From NCBI RefSeq assembly GCF_003860565.1, contig NZ_CP034157.1:558001-622000 (forward strand): DNA of 64,000 bases. Direction: 5' to 3'. Positions 16,937 to 26,663 of this stretch are shown piece after piece. The notes beneath the pieces were generated by a model. It saw nothing but the letters and a program-made list of their open reading frames with translations, searched no databases and was not told where the DNA came from. The number at the start of each line of letters is the position of its first letter. Within the stretch, counting starts at the first letter, position 1. The DNA is from Cloacibacterium normanense (lineage in GTDB: Bacteria > Bacteroidota > Bacteroidia > Flavobacteriales > Weeksellaceae). A program made the translations under genes and the position numbers.

Positions 16937-19702
16937 ATGGCTACAACAGCAAAAAATGAAAAGTATGTATATTCCTTCGGAGGTGGTAAAGCCGATGGAA
17001 ATGAGTCAATGAAGAATCTACTTGGTGGAAAAGGTGCTAATTTAGCAGAAATGGCAGGTCATAAAGATCTTAAACTACCTGTTCCTCCTGGTTTTACCAT
17101 CACTACAGAAGTATGTACGTATTTCTACGATAATAAAAGACAATATCCTTCTACATTAGAAAAGCAAATAAAAGATGCACTTGCTCAAGTTGAAAAATTA
17201 ATGGGCAAAAAATTCGGAGACGTTAAAAATCCTTTATTAATGTCTGTTCGTTCTGGTGCTAGAAAATCTATGCCAGGAATGATGGATACCGTTCTTAATA
17301 TTGGTCTTAATGACGAAACTATCCAAGGTCTTATCGCAGAAAGCGGTGACGAAAGATTTGCTTACGATGCTTACAGAAGATTGGTAATGATGTATGCAGA
17401 CGTAGTAATCGAAAAAGCAGGTGGTATGGAACCAGCAAAAGGTATTGGTATCCGTAAAATCATGGACGAAAGATTAGAAGAAGTTAAAAAAGAAAAAGGC
17501 GTAGAATTAGATACTGATCTTTCTGCTGATGATCTTAAAAAATTAGTAAAAGAATTCAAAGCTTTAACTAAAAAACACCTAAAACAAGACTTCCCTGAAA
17601 CTCCATGGGATCAATTAATGGGAGGTGTAGGTGCTGTATTCGCTTCTTGGAACGGAAAACGTGCAATTGAGTACAGAAGAATCGAAAGAATTCCAGATGA
17701 ATGGGGAACTGCTGTAAACGTACAAGCTATGGTATTCGGTAACATGGGTAATGACTCTTGTACTGGTGTAGCTTTCACTAGAAACCCAGGAAACGGTGAA
17801 AATAAATTCTATGGAGAATATTTAGTAAATGCTCAAGGAGAAGACGTAGTAGCAGGTATCAGAACTCCAGCTCCTATCAATCAATATTCTAAAAATGACC
17901 ACAGTAAAAATTTAACTACTTTAGAGAAATTCATGCCAGAGCAATATAAAGAGCTTGATGAAATTCAACAAAGATTAGAAAAACACTACAAAGACATGCA
18001 AGATATAGAATTTACCATCGAAAAAGGTAAACTATACATGCTACAATGTAGAGTGGGTAAAAGAAATGGTGTATCTGCAGTAAAAATGGCTGCTGATATG
18101 TACAAAGAAGGAATGATTGATGCAGAAACTGCAATCCTTAGAGTAAATCCTAATCAGTTGGTAGAATTATTATTACCAATGTTCGACCCAGATATCGAAA
18201 AAACTCATAAAGTAATTGCTAAAGGTTTACCAGCTGGTCCTGGTGGTGCTGTAGGTAGAGTAGTATTCTCTTCAGAAGATGCTGTAGAATGGGCTTCTAA
18301 AGGAGAAAAAGTAATCCTAGTAAGAGAAGAAACTTCTCCAGAAGATGTAGATGGTATGCATAAATCTGAAGCAATTCTTACTACAAAAGGTGGTATGACT
18401 TCTCACGCAGCTTTAGTAGCTAGAGGTTGGGGTAAATGTTGTATCGTAGGATGTAGCGAAATCTCTATCCACGATAAAGAAAAATATTTTGTAACCAAAG
18501 ACGGTAAAAAAATAAAAGAAGGAGATTGGGTATCTCTAAACGGTAGTAAAGGAACTGTTTACGAAGGTTCTTTACCATTAATTGATGTAGATTTAAATAA
18601 AAATCAATCTTACAAACAATTAATGACTTTAGTAGATAAATACAAAACAATGGGTGTAAGAACCAATGCTGATACACCTAAAGATGTAGAACAAGCAACT
18701 TATTTTGGAGCAGAAGGTGTTGGTCTTTTCAGAACTGAACACATGTTCTATGGTGAAGGTAGTGATAAACCATTATTCTTATTAAGAAAAATGATCATGA
18801 GTGACACCGAACAAGAGCGTAAGTCAGCACTTAATGAATTATTCACTTTCGTGAAGAGAGACATTAAAGCTACATTAGAAGTAATGAAAGGAAATCCAGT
18901 AACCATCAGATTACTAGACCCACCATTACACGAATTCGTACCTCACGATAAAGCAAAATTACAAGAGCTTTCTAAAGAGTTAGGTGTAAGCATGAGCATC
19001 TTAAACAGAAGAATTCTTGCATTACACGAAAACAACCCAATGCTTGGTCACAGAGGTGTACGTTTAGGAGTTTCTTATCCAGAAATTACCGAAATGCAAG
19101 TAAGAGCAATCTTCGAAGCAGCAGGTGAATTACAAAAAGAAGGCGTAAAAGCATTCCCAGAAATTATGATTCCTGTAACTTGCGGTAGACACGAACTTTC
19201 TCACCAAAAAGCAATCGTAGATAAAGTATACGACGAAACTTTAGAGAAATTAGGAGTTAAAAAAATTCCTTACCTATACGGAACCATGATTGAAATTCCT
19301 AGAGCAGCGCTTAAAGCAGATTCTATGGCAATGGTAGCAGACTTCTTCAGTTTTGGTACTAATGACTTAACTCAAATGTCTTTCGGTTTCTCTAGAGATG
19401 ATATCGGTGGATTCTTACCTAAATATCTAGACCTTAAACTATTACCTGGAGATCCATTCGTATCTATTGACCAATCTGGTGTTGGTGAATTAATCAAAAT
19501 CGGGGTAGAAAGAGGTAGAAAAACAAAACCTAACTTAAAAGTAGGTATTTGTGGTGAGCACGGTGGTGATGCAGAATCAGTGAAATTCTGTCATTCTATC
19601 GGTATGAATTATGTAAGTTGTTCTCCATTTAGAGTTCCTATCGCTAGATTAGCTGCTGCACAAGCTGCAATCGAAGATAAAAAATATGTGAAAACTTCAT
19701 AA
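16937..19702 (+). CDS. ppdK: PpdK, pyruvate phosphate dikinase
   Basis: 921 residues, slightly longer than many bacterial homologues. It interconverts pyruvate, ATP and phosphate with PEP, AMP and pyrophosphate. Domains in order: an ATP-grasp region (GGKGANLAEMAG, then MSVRSGARKSMPGMMDTVLN), the swivelling domain with phospho-His490 in KGGMTSHAALVARGWGKC, and the C-terminal TIM barrel with TNADTP, GVGLFRTEHMF, FFSFGTNDLTQM and the acid/base Cys872 in GICGEHGG. All key residues are present. It stands alone between terminators. Codon use looks highly expressed. It could serve PEP synthesis or pyrophosphate-dependent glycolysis. Confidence 0.96.
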   Translation: MATTAKNEKYVYSFGGGKADGNESMKNLLGGKGANLAEMAGHKDLKLPVPPGFTITTEVCTYFYDNKRQYPSTLEKQIKDALAQVEKLMGKKFGDVKNPLLMSVRSGARKSMPGMMDTVLNIGLNDETIQGLIAESGDERFAYDAYRRLVMMYADVVIEKAGGMEPAKGIGIRKIMDERLEEVKKEKGVELDTDLSADDLKKLVKEFKALTKKHLKQDFPETPWDQLMGGVGAVFASWNGKRAIEYRRIERIPDEWGTAVNVQAMVFGNMGNDSCTGVAFTRNPGNGENKFYGEYLVNAQGEDVVAGIRTPAPINQYSKNDHSKNLTTLEKFMPEQYKELDEIQQRLEKHYKDMQDIEFTIEKGKLYMLQCRVGKRNGVSAVKMAADMYKEGMIDAETAILRVNPNQLVELLLPMFDPDIEKTHKVIAKGLPAGPGGAVGRVVFSSEDAVEWASKGEKVILVREETSPEDVDGMHKSEAILTTKGGMTSHAALVARGWGKCCIVGCSEISIHDKEKYFVTKDGKKIKEGDWVSLNGSKGTVYEGSLPLIDVDLNKNQSYKQLMTLVDKYKTMGVRTNADTPKDVEQATYFGAEGVGLFRTEHMFYGEGSDKPLFLLRKMIMSDTEQERKSALNELFTFVKRDIKATLEVMKGNPVTIRLLDPPLHEFVPHDKAKLQELSKELGVSMSILNRRILALHENNPMLGHRGVRLGVSYPEITEMQVRAIFEAAGELQKEGVKAFPEIMIPVTCGRHELSHQKAIVDKVYDETLEKLGVKKIPYLYGTMIEIPRAALKADSMAMVADFFSFGTNDLTQMSFGFSRDDIGGFLPKYLDLKLLPGDPFVSIDQSGVGELIKIGVERGRKTKPNLKVGICGEHGGDAESVKFCHSIGMNYVSCSPFRVPIARLAAAQAAIEDKKYVKTS

Positions 19703-19725
19703 CAATATTTATAATTAACAATGAT

Positions 19726-19760
19726 AAGCCGCGTAGAATTTTCTATGCGGCTTCTCTTTT
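19726..19760 (+). terminator. Terminator after ppdK
   Basis: AAGCCGCGTAGAA pairs with TTCTATGCGGCTT (one wobble) and is followed by a T-rich tract. Confidence 0.85.
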
Positions 19761-19863
19761 TACTAAATTTAAGAAACATTTAACCTCCTAAAACTTTGTA
19801 CTCTCGTTTACTTGCAGTAAATTAGTGTGTTTATTTAACATTCCTAAAAACACTAAAATCACC

Positions 19864-21801
19864 ATGACTTACCAAGTAGTGCCTCATTCTCTTTTTTCTG
19901 AATTTGATATCCATCTTTTCCGTGAAGGAAAACACTTTAAACTCTACGAAAAAATGGGTTCTCATAAAGTAGAAATAGACGGTAAAACAGGAATTTATTT
20001 TGCTGTTTGGGCGCCTAATGCTAAACAAGTTTCCGTAATTGGAGATTTCAATAATTGGGATTCTAGAGTTTCTGAACTTAAAATCCGTTGGGATGGTTCT
20101 GGGATTTGGGAAGGCTTTATAGAAGGCTTAGATTTTGGTGTGATTTACAAATATGGCATTCAAACATATAGCGGTGCCTATTTAGAAAAAGGCGATCCTT
20201 ATGCTTTAAAGTGGCAACAAACCATTCAAGCTGCTTCTATTGTAGATACTACTTTCTACGAATGGAAAGACCAAGAATGGATGAAAAATCGCCATCAAAA
20301 CAATTCTTTAGAATCTCCTATTTCGGTTTATGAAGTTCACTTGGCTTCTTGGATGAGAGGAACAGATGATCCTAATCGTTTTTTCACGTATAGAGAAATT
20401 GCAGAAAGACTAGTTCCTTATGTGAAGGAAATGAATTTTACACATGTAGAATTCATGCCTGTGATGGAATATCCTTTCGATCCAAGCTGGGGTTACCAAA
20501 TTACAGGTTTCTACGCAGCGAGTTCTCGTTTTGGAACGCCACAAGATTTAATGTATTTAATAGAAGAATTACACAAAAATGAAATTGGCGTAATTCTCGA
20601 TTGGGTTCCTTCTCATTTTCCGGGAGATGCCAATGGTTTGCATTATTTTGATGGAAGTTTCCTCTACGAACACGAAGACCCAAGAAAAGGATTCCACCCC
20701 GATTGGAAATCTCATATTTTCAACTACGGAAGAAACGAAGTAAAATCTTTCCTGATTTCTAATGCTTGTTTTTGGCTCGATAGATATCATGCAGATGGTT
20801 TACGTGTAGATGCAGTTCGTTCTATGCTAGAATTAGATTATTCTAGAGCAGATGGAGAATGGGAGCCAAATAAATATGGAGACAATAGAAATCTAGAAGC
20901 GATAGATTTCATCAAAGAGATGAATACAATTGTGTACAGAGAATTTCCAGATATACAAACGATTGCAGAAGACAGCAGTGATTTTCCTAAGGTTACCAAA
21001 CCTATTTATGATGACGGATTAGGTTTCGGAATGAAATGGATGATGGGCTGGATGCATGATACTCTTGATTATTTCGAAGAAGATCCTATTGCTAGAAAAT
21101 ATCATCATCATAAACTGACTTTCAGTACTATGTACATGAATAATGAAAACTACATGTTGCCATTATCTCATGACGAAGTAGTACACGGAAAAAGCAGTTT
21201 GATTTTTAAAATGCAGGGTGACGAATGGCAGAAACATGCCAATTTGAGAGCATTGTACACGTATATGTACACGCATCCAGGTAATAAATTGCTTTTCATG
21301 GGTGGTGAATTCGGGCAAACTCACGAATGGGATTTTAGCCAAAGTTTAGATTGGCATCTTCTACAATATCCAATACATCAAGGATTGCAGAATTTTGTAA
21401 AAAATTTGAATACGGTTTTCAAATTCGAAAAAGCACTTTACGAAAATAATTTCAATCCATACGGTTTTGAATGGATTGAAGCAGATGATGCAGATAATTC
21501 TATCTATGTTTTTCTAAGAAAAGGAAAATCTGAAGATGAGGTGCTCATGTCTGTATTGAATCTTACTCCTAGAACTTTCGATTATAAAATTGGGATAGAA
21601 GAAGGAACAAAATGGAAAGTGATTCTCAATTCAGATGCTCCAGAATTTGGAGGAAGTGGAGTAGTTCCAGAAATCAAATGGTACGAAGAAACTCCATGGA
21701 ATAATAAACTCAATTCTATGATTGTTACTTTGCCTCCGCTTTCAGGAATTATTTTAAAGCAAACGGAGAAAACTAAAAAGAACCAAGCAAAAAGCAAATA
21801 A
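19864..21801 (+). CDS. glgB: GlgB, 1,4-alpha-glucan branching enzyme
   Basis: 645 residues from ATG; an in-frame GTG 39 bp upstream would add only MCLFNIPKNTKIT and was not chosen. An N-terminal CBM48 domain (YFAVWAPNAKQVSVIGDFNNWD) precedes the GH13 barrel. Active-site residues are Asp316 in LRVDAVRSML, Glu369 in IAEDSSDFP, and Asp in LPLSHDEVVHG. It makes alpha-1,6 branches in glycogen. It is first in a glgB-glgA-glgC cluster; the gap to glgA is 36 bp and holds a short heptad array. Confidence 0.95.
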   Translation: MTYQVVPHSLFSEFDIHLFREGKHFKLYEKMGSHKVEIDGKTGIYFAVWAPNAKQVSVIGDFNNWDSRVSELKIRWDGSGIWEGFIEGLDFGVIYKYGIQTYSGAYLEKGDPYALKWQQTIQAASIVDTTFYEWKDQEWMKNRHQNNSLESPISVYEVHLASWMRGTDDPNRFFTYREIAERLVPYVKEMNFTHVEFMPVMEYPFDPSWGYQITGFYAASSRFGTPQDLMYLIEELHKNEIGVILDWVPSHFPGDANGLHYFDGSFLYEHEDPRKGFHPDWKSHIFNYGRNEVKSFLISNACFWLDRYHADGLRVDAVRSMLELDYSRADGEWEPNKYGDNRNLEAIDFIKEMNTIVYREFPDIQTIAEDSSDFPKVTKPIYDDGLGFGMKWMMGWMHDTLDYFEEDPIARKYHHHKLTFSTMYMNNENYMLPLSHDEVVHGKSSLIFKMQGDEWQKHANLRALYTYMYTHPGNKLLFMGGEFGQTHEWDFSQSLDWHLLQYPIHQGLQNFVKNLNTVFKFEKALYENNFNPYGFEWIEADDADNSIYVFLRKGKSEDEVLMSVLNLTPRTFDYKIGIEEGTKWKVILNSDAPEFGGSGVVPEIKWYEETPWNNKLNSMIVTLPPLSGIILKQTEKTKKNQAKSK

Positions 21802-21829
21802 TAACTTATAATTTATAACTCATAACTCA
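21802..21829 (+). repeat. Heptad array between glgB and glgA
   Basis: Four 7-bp units: TAACTTA, TAATTTA, TAACTCA, TAACTCA. They fill most of the glgB-glgA gap. Confidence 0.6.
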
Positions 21830-21837
21830 AACTTAAG

Positions 21838-23247
21838 ATGAAAGTCTTCCATTTAAGCGTAGAATGTTTTCCGGTAGCTAAAGTAGGCGGTTTAGCAGAT
21901 GTAGTAGGTGCGCTTCCTAAATACCAAACTAAAATGGGAATTGATGCCAAAGTAGTAATGCCTTGGTATAATAAACCATTTGTAAACGAAAACGAATTCG
22001 AAGTAGTTTTTGATGGTTTTATTCATCAGATTCATCACATGTACCAAGTTTTGGTCATGAAAGAAAAACATAATGTTTTAGGATACGAATTGTATTTGGT
22101 GAAAATTCCTGGATTGCTAGATAGAGACCAAGTCTATGGTTATTTTGATGAAAGTCAACAGTTTATCGCGTTTCAGCATGCGGTTTTGCATTGGCTTTCT
22201 GCTATGGAAATTCGTCCAGATGTCTTGCATTGTCATGATTATCATACCGGTTTAGTTCCGTTTATGGTAGAGTATTGTCAGGATTTTGATTTTTTAAAAG
22301 GCGTAAAAACCATAGGAACCATTCATAATGGAGAATATCAAGGTACGATGGATTGGCAAATGTCTAATTATATGCCACGTTTTGACGCTTGGAAATGGGG
22401 ACTGCTCGATTGGAACGGAAGAATTAATCCTTTGGCGACTATGATTAAGTGTTGTCATGAATTTACTGCAGTTTCTCAAGGTTATATGCATGAGTTGTTT
22501 GAAGATGCGCAAGGTTTGCAAGACTTAATCAGACAAGAACACAGAAAAGCACATGGAATAATCAATGGAATAGATACAGAAGTTTGGAATCCTATGACGG
22601 ATATAATGCTCAACGATCATTATTCTAGAGAGAACTTTGAAGAAGGAAAAGAAAAAAATAAAAAATGGCTTTGTGAAGAATATGGTTTGAATCCAGAACT
22701 TCCGCTTTTTGCTTTTATTGGAAGATTTGCTGGCGAAAAAGGAGCAGATATGTTACCAGATATTGTAAGAAGAAGCATTTCTGAAACCGAAGGCGCTTTA
22801 AATATTCTCATTTTAGGTTCTGGAAATCCGCAAATAGAAAATACACTGAAACAACTTCAAGAGGAATTTCATGTGAATTTTGCGATGGATTTAGGATACA
22901 AAGAAGCTTTGTCACACAAGATTTACGCAGGTGCAGATTTCTTATTGATGCCTTCTCGAGTAGAACCTTGTGGATTGAATCAAATGTATGCCATGAGATA
23001 CGGAACTATCCCAATTGTACGTTATACAGGTGGGTTAAAAGATACCGTAACAGACATTTCTTCAGGAGGTTATGGTTTAAATTATACTTTCCCAGGAACA
23101 GATGATGCTGTACATGCCATCAAAAGAGCGCTGTATTTATATGATGACAAAGAAGAAATGCAAAATTTACGAAAAACAATAATGAATTTGGACTTTTCTT
23201 GGCAGAAATCTGCTGAAAATTATGTAAATTTATATCGTAAAAAATGA
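21838..23247 (+). CDS. glgA: GlgA, glycogen synthase (GT5)
   Basis: 469 residues. The N-terminal KVGGLADVVGALPK (Lys15) is the ADP-glucose-binding KxGGL motif of bacterial glycogen synthases. The C-terminal Rossmann domain has FAFIGRFAGEKGADML, LILGSG and the catalytic-loop block PSRVEPCGLNQMYAMRYG. It elongates alpha-1,4-glucan from ADP-glucose made by GlgC. Its stop codon overlaps the start of the next small gene (ATGA), suggesting translational coupling. Confidence 0.96.
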   Translation: MKVFHLSVECFPVAKVGGLADVVGALPKYQTKMGIDAKVVMPWYNKPFVNENEFEVVFDGFIHQIHHMYQVLVMKEKHNVLGYELYLVKIPGLLDRDQVYGYFDESQQFIAFQHAVLHWLSAMEIRPDVLHCHDYHTGLVPFMVEYCQDFDFLKGVKTIGTIHNGEYQGTMDWQMSNYMPRFDAWKWGLLDWNGRINPLATMIKCCHEFTAVSQGYMHELFEDAQGLQDLIRQEHRKAHGIINGIDTEVWNPMTDIMLNDHYSRENFEEGKEKNKKWLCEEYGLNPELPLFAFIGRFAGEKGADMLPDIVRRSISETEGALNILILGSGNPQIENTLKQLQEEFHVNFAMDLGYKEALSHKIYAGADFLLMPSRVEPCGLNQMYAMRYGTIPIVRYTGGLKDTVTDISSGGYGLNYTFPGTDDAVHAIKRALYLYDDKEEMQNLRKTIMNLDFSWQKSAENYVNLYRKK

Positions 23248-23588
23248 TTTATAAGAAGTTCTTTTTTTTAATAAATTTAATATTTTCAATTTTAGTATTT
23301 TCTCAAAAAATTACTGTTGCGAATTATTGTACCATAAAAAATGTTTCTTTAAATGATAGATTATCGAAATATTTGTGTATAAAATTTCTTCCTAATAATA
23401 AGTATGAAGAAATTTTTTCGATGGACGTTAGAATTATTATTTCAGGTGATTATAAATTGCAGAAAGATTTTCTTATTTTGAAGGAAAATGAAAAAGATAG
23501 TACAGTTTTTAAAATTGTAAAGATTGATAATTCAAAATTGATATTGAAAACTAATAAAAAAAGAATTGTACTTTATAGACAAAATTAA
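23244..23588 (+). CDS. Small predicted secreted protein inside the glycogen operon
   Basis: 114 residues overlapping the glgA stop by 4 bp. A strongly hydrophobic N-terminus (MIYKKFFFLINLIFSILVFS) ending in SQ looks like a signal peptide. The rest is beta-rich (KYLCIKFLPNNKYEEIF, DSTVFKIVKIDNSKLILK), reminiscent of small lipocalin-like proteins, with two cysteines. I do not recognise a family. It is more AT-rich than glgA and glgC, so it may be a lineage-specific insertion. A role in glycogen metabolism is not implied by the sequence. Confidence 0.6.
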   Translation: MIYKKFFFLINLIFSILVFSQKITVANYCTIKNVSLNDRLSKYLCIKFLPNNKYEEIFSMDVRIIISGDYKLQKDFLILKENEKDSTVFKIVKIDNSKLILKTNKKRIVLYRQN

Positions 23589-23606
23589 AATAAAACCACA
23601 AAATAT

Positions 23607-24878
23607 ATGAAACCAAGTGTTATATCTATTGTATTAGGAGGAGGTAGAGGTAGTAGATTATTTCCTCTTACAGATAAGCGTTCTAAGCCCGCAGTTCCCA
23701 TCGCAGGGAAATACAGATTAGTAGACATTCCTATTTCTAATTGCCTTAATTCTGGCTTTAATAGAATTTTGGTGCTCACACAGTTTAATTCGGCATCGCT
23801 TAATTCTCATATCAAAAACACCTATCACTTTGATATTTTTAGCAAAGGTTTTGTAGATATTTTAGCAGCTGAACAAAGCACAGATAACGAAAATTGGTAT
23901 CAAGGAACAGCAGACGCAGTAAGACAATCTATGCGTCATTTAGACAAATATGATTATGATTATATTCTCATTCTTTCTGGTGACCAATTGTACCAGATGG
24001 ATTTCAAAGAAATGATAGATTTCCATATTGAAAATGGCGGAGACATCACCATTGCTACCATTCCTGTAAACAGTAAAGATGCTACTGGTTTTGGAATTTT
24101 AAAAGCCAATGACGAAAACCAAATCACTTCTTTCATAGAAAAACCATCTGCAGATTTATTGCCAGATTGGACTTCTGAAGTTTCTGATGATATGAAACAA
24201 CAAGGTAGAGATTACCTCGCTTCTATGGGAATTTATGTCTTCAATAAAAAAGTTTTGAGAAAAATGTTTGAGGAAGACAAAGGAGATGACTTTGGCAAAG
24301 ACCTCATTCCAAATGCAATCAATAACGGATATAATACGCTAAGTTACCAGTACGAAGGTTACTGGACAGATATAGGAACCATCGGTTCTTTCTTCGAAGC
24401 GAATATGGATTTAACCAATGAATTGCCAAAATTCAATATGTTTAGCAATTCACCTATTTATACAAGACCTAGAATGTTGCCACCTTCTAAAATCAATGGT
24501 TCTTTCGTAAATAAAGCCATTTTTGCAGACGGTTGTATTATCATGGCAGACAAAATAGAGCATTCACTCATTGGAAACAGAACCAGAATAGAAAAAGGTA
24601 GTACCGTCATTCGTTCTTATATCATGGGAGCAGATTACTATCAAAATACTGAAGACATGGCAGAAAATGATGCTAAAGGCATTCCAAACATTGGCGTAGG
24701 TAAATACTGTTACATAGAAAATGCTATTTTAGATAAAAATTGTCATATTGGGAATAACGTAAGAATTATCGGTAGCAAACATTTACCAGATGGAGATTTC
24801 AAAACGCATTCTATAAAAGACGGAATAATCGTGGTGAAAAAAGATGCCATCATAAAAGATGGAACAGTGATACCATAG
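23607..24878 (+). CDS. glgC: GlgC, glucose-1-phosphate adenylyltransferase
   Basis: 423 residues. The nucleotidyltransferase domain begins with LGGGRGSRLFPLTDKRSKPA and GKYRLVDIPISNCLNSG, followed by WYQGTADAVRQ, ILSGDQLYQMD, ATGFGILK and SFIEKPS, all GlgC landmarks. The C-terminus has the left-handed beta-helix used for oligomerisation and allosteric control (IEKGSTVIRSYIMGAD, IENAILDKNCHIGNNV). It makes ADP-glucose for GlgA and is the committed step of glycogen synthesis. Last gene of the operon, with a strong terminator after it. Confidence 0.96.
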   Translation: MKPSVISIVLGGGRGSRLFPLTDKRSKPAVPIAGKYRLVDIPISNCLNSGFNRILVLTQFNSASLNSHIKNTYHFDIFSKGFVDILAAEQSTDNENWYQGTADAVRQSMRHLDKYDYDYILILSGDQLYQMDFKEMIDFHIENGGDITIATIPVNSKDATGFGILKANDENQITSFIEKPSADLLPDWTSEVSDDMKQQGRDYLASMGIYVFNKKVLRKMFEEDKGDDFGKDLIPNAINNGYNTLSYQYEGYWTDIGTIGSFFEANMDLTNELPKFNMFSNSPIYTRPRMLPPSKINGSFVNKAIFADGCIIMADKIEHSLIGNRTRIEKGSTVIRSYIMGADYYQNTEDMAENDAKGIPNIGVGKYCYIENAILDKNCHIGNNVRIIGSKHLPDGDFKTHSIKDGIIVVKKDAIIKDGTVIP

Positions 24879-24896
24879 AGTTTTTTTATTTTTAGG

Positions 24897-24933
24897 AAAT
24901 CGGGCTTGTAATTTTTTTGCAAGCCCGATTTTT
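24897..24933 (+). terminator. Terminator of the glycogen operon
   Basis: AAATCGGGCTTG pairs perfectly with CAAGCCCGATTT over 12 bp, followed by T's. Confidence 0.9.
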
Positions 24934-24966
24934 AATTCTAAATTTGCTCAACTAAAAATTAAACAA

Positions 24967-25371
24967 ATGAAAAAAATCAAATTTTTATTCACCGTAATGG
25001 CTGTGTTCTTTATGAGCCAAGTTGTTTCTGCGCAAACCAGCGAATGGAAAGAAAAAACTGAATTTCATAAAGTGATGAGTCAAACATTTCATCCCGCGGA
25101 AGAAGGAAATTTTGCACCGATTAAAAGCAGAATAGATGAAATGGAAACCAAAGCAGTTGCTTTCAAAAACTCAGAAATTCCAGCAGATTTCGGTAATAAA
25201 GATGCCATTAAGAAATCTTTGAAAAAATTAGTAAAAGAAACGAAAGCTTTCAATAAAAAAATTAAGTCTGGAGCATCAGATGAAGCCCTTAAAAATGATT
25301 TTATGGCTCTTCATGATACATTTCACACGATTGTAGGTCTTTGCAAAGCAGAAGACGAGCACGAACATTAA
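24967..25371 (+). CDS. Secreted helical protein, function unknown
   Basis: 134 residues with signal peptide ending VVSAQ. The mature part is rich in Lys and Glu and is almost all helix, with HKVMSQTFHPAEEGNF at the start, FMALHDTFHTIVGLCKAE near the end and a His/acid tail (DEHEH). The length and His-containing last helix recall four-helix bundles of the cytochrome b562/c' type, but there is no CxxCH heme motif, so heme or metal binding is only a guess. It lies after the glg terminator and is probably a separate transcript. Confidence 0.65.
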   Translation: MKKIKFLFTVMAVFFMSQVVSAQTSEWKEKTEFHKVMSQTFHPAEEGNFAPIKSRIDEMETKAVAFKNSEIPADFGNKDAIKKSLKKLVKETKAFNKKIKSGASDEALKNDFMALHDTFHTIVGLCKAEDEHEH

Positions 25372-25445
25372 TCTATAATTATATGTAATGAGTAGTCTGC
25401 AAAAGATACAATTTGCTGATTACTCATTATTTTTTAACCTATATT

Positions 25446-26483
25446 ATGCGTTGGTATAAATTTGTAATTTACATAAGTATCTTTTTGTTTTCGGTGTATG
25501 CCGTTTCTATGCTTTTTGTAGAAGAAAGCAAAAGTTTTACCATAGAAAAAGAAATTAATTATCCTATTGATAAGGTTTTTCCTCAGTTCAATAATTTGCA
25601 GAATTTCACGCAATGGAATGAATTTTTTGTTTCAAAAGAAGATTACACTTTCGCATATTATACACCTTATGAAGGACAAGGTTCTTCTTTGAATTATCAG
25701 AATAAGAAAAATGAATCTGATTATGGAGATTTTTTCATTCGTTATGAGAATCCTTTTTCTACGCTAAAATATCAATTGTTCGAAGGGAAAAACGTTAATC
25801 CATACAGTATTAATGTAAAATTTGTTCCACAAGGAAATAAAACCAAAGTCATTTGGTTTGTTCATACGCCTAGATTGCCATTTTTGAAACGTTCGCTTAA
25901 TCTGCTTTCAGAAGATTTTGTAGCGGGAAATATAGACCAATCTATGGTAAATCTATCTCAACTCTTGAGTGGAAAAGTAGACAAAGAAATCTTACTTTCT
26001 AAAATTAAATATGATACACTCATGGTCGAAAAACAAAACGGTCAATTGCTTTTGGGAATCAATGTTTCGAGTGTGAATAAAAAAGGAGATTTAATTAAAA
26101 ATATAGAACTGAATCACAATAAAGTCATCAGTTTGGTAACCAAAGATTTAGGTAAAAAGGAAGATGAATTTGGAGTTCCTGTTTTAATTACAGAGCCAGG
26201 AAGTTATAAAGACAAAGAGGTTTCTTATTTCTATGGAGTTCCCGTGAAAAAAAGAGAAGGACTTTCTGATAATAATTTCAATTTCCGCACTTTGAATGCT
26301 TCGGAAAACTATTACATGTATTACAAAGGGAGATATGAAAATAGAATAAAAGTGATTGCTCAACTCCTGCAAAAAGCTCAAAAAGACAGCATGAGAAATG
26401 GTCAGTTACAAGAAACTTTCATAGAAGCTCCGAATGCCAAAAAAGAAGTGACCATAAAAATTTCTTTGCCGGTTTATAGATAG
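25446..26483 (+). CDS. Membrane-anchored SRPBCC protein with GyrI-like C-terminal domain
   Basis: 345 residues from MRWYKFVIYISIFLF; an earlier in-frame start at 25413 would place charged and aromatic residues before the anchor and was not chosen. One N-terminal membrane helix (about residues 5-23) is followed by an SRPBCC fold (about 30-190: FTIEKEINYPIDKVFPQFNNLQNF, in parts) and a C-terminal region resembling AraC effector-binding/GyrI domains (about 200-345, with YFYGVPVKKREG). Both domain types bind small hydrophobic molecules. No DNA-binding part is present. Ligand and role are unknown. Confidence 0.65.
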   Translation: MRWYKFVIYISIFLFSVYAVSMLFVEESKSFTIEKEINYPIDKVFPQFNNLQNFTQWNEFFVSKEDYTFAYYTPYEGQGSSLNYQNKKNESDYGDFFIRYENPFSTLKYQLFEGKNVNPYSINVKFVPQGNKTKVIWFVHTPRLPFLKRSLNLLSEDFVAGNIDQSMVNLSQLLSGKVDKEILLSKIKYDTLMVEKQNGQLLLGINVSSVNKKGDLIKNIELNHNKVISLVTKDLGKKEDEFGVPVLITEPGSYKDKEVSYFYGVPVKKREGLSDNNFNFRTLNASENYYMYYKGRYENRIKVIAQLLQKAQKDSMRNGQLQETFIEAPNAKKEVTIKISLPVYR

Positions 26484-26619
26484 TTCAAAATTCTCATTTT
26501 TAACTACTTTTTAACAAATTTTAATTTTATTTAACGATTTTTTAGATTGCATAGATTTTTATTATGTAAGCTATACCTTTTTACCATCTTTTTAAGTTCC
26601 TCAATTCGCTTTTTTTTAG

Positions 26620-26627
26620 TAATTTTG
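26620..26627 (+). promoter_or_regulatory. Candidate -7 box of the sucA operon
   Basis: TAATTTTG matches TAnnTTTG, 36 bp before the sucA ATG. Confidence 0.4.
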
Positions 26628-26663
26628 CCTGAACTATACTTCTAACAAAGAAAAAGGCGGAAA

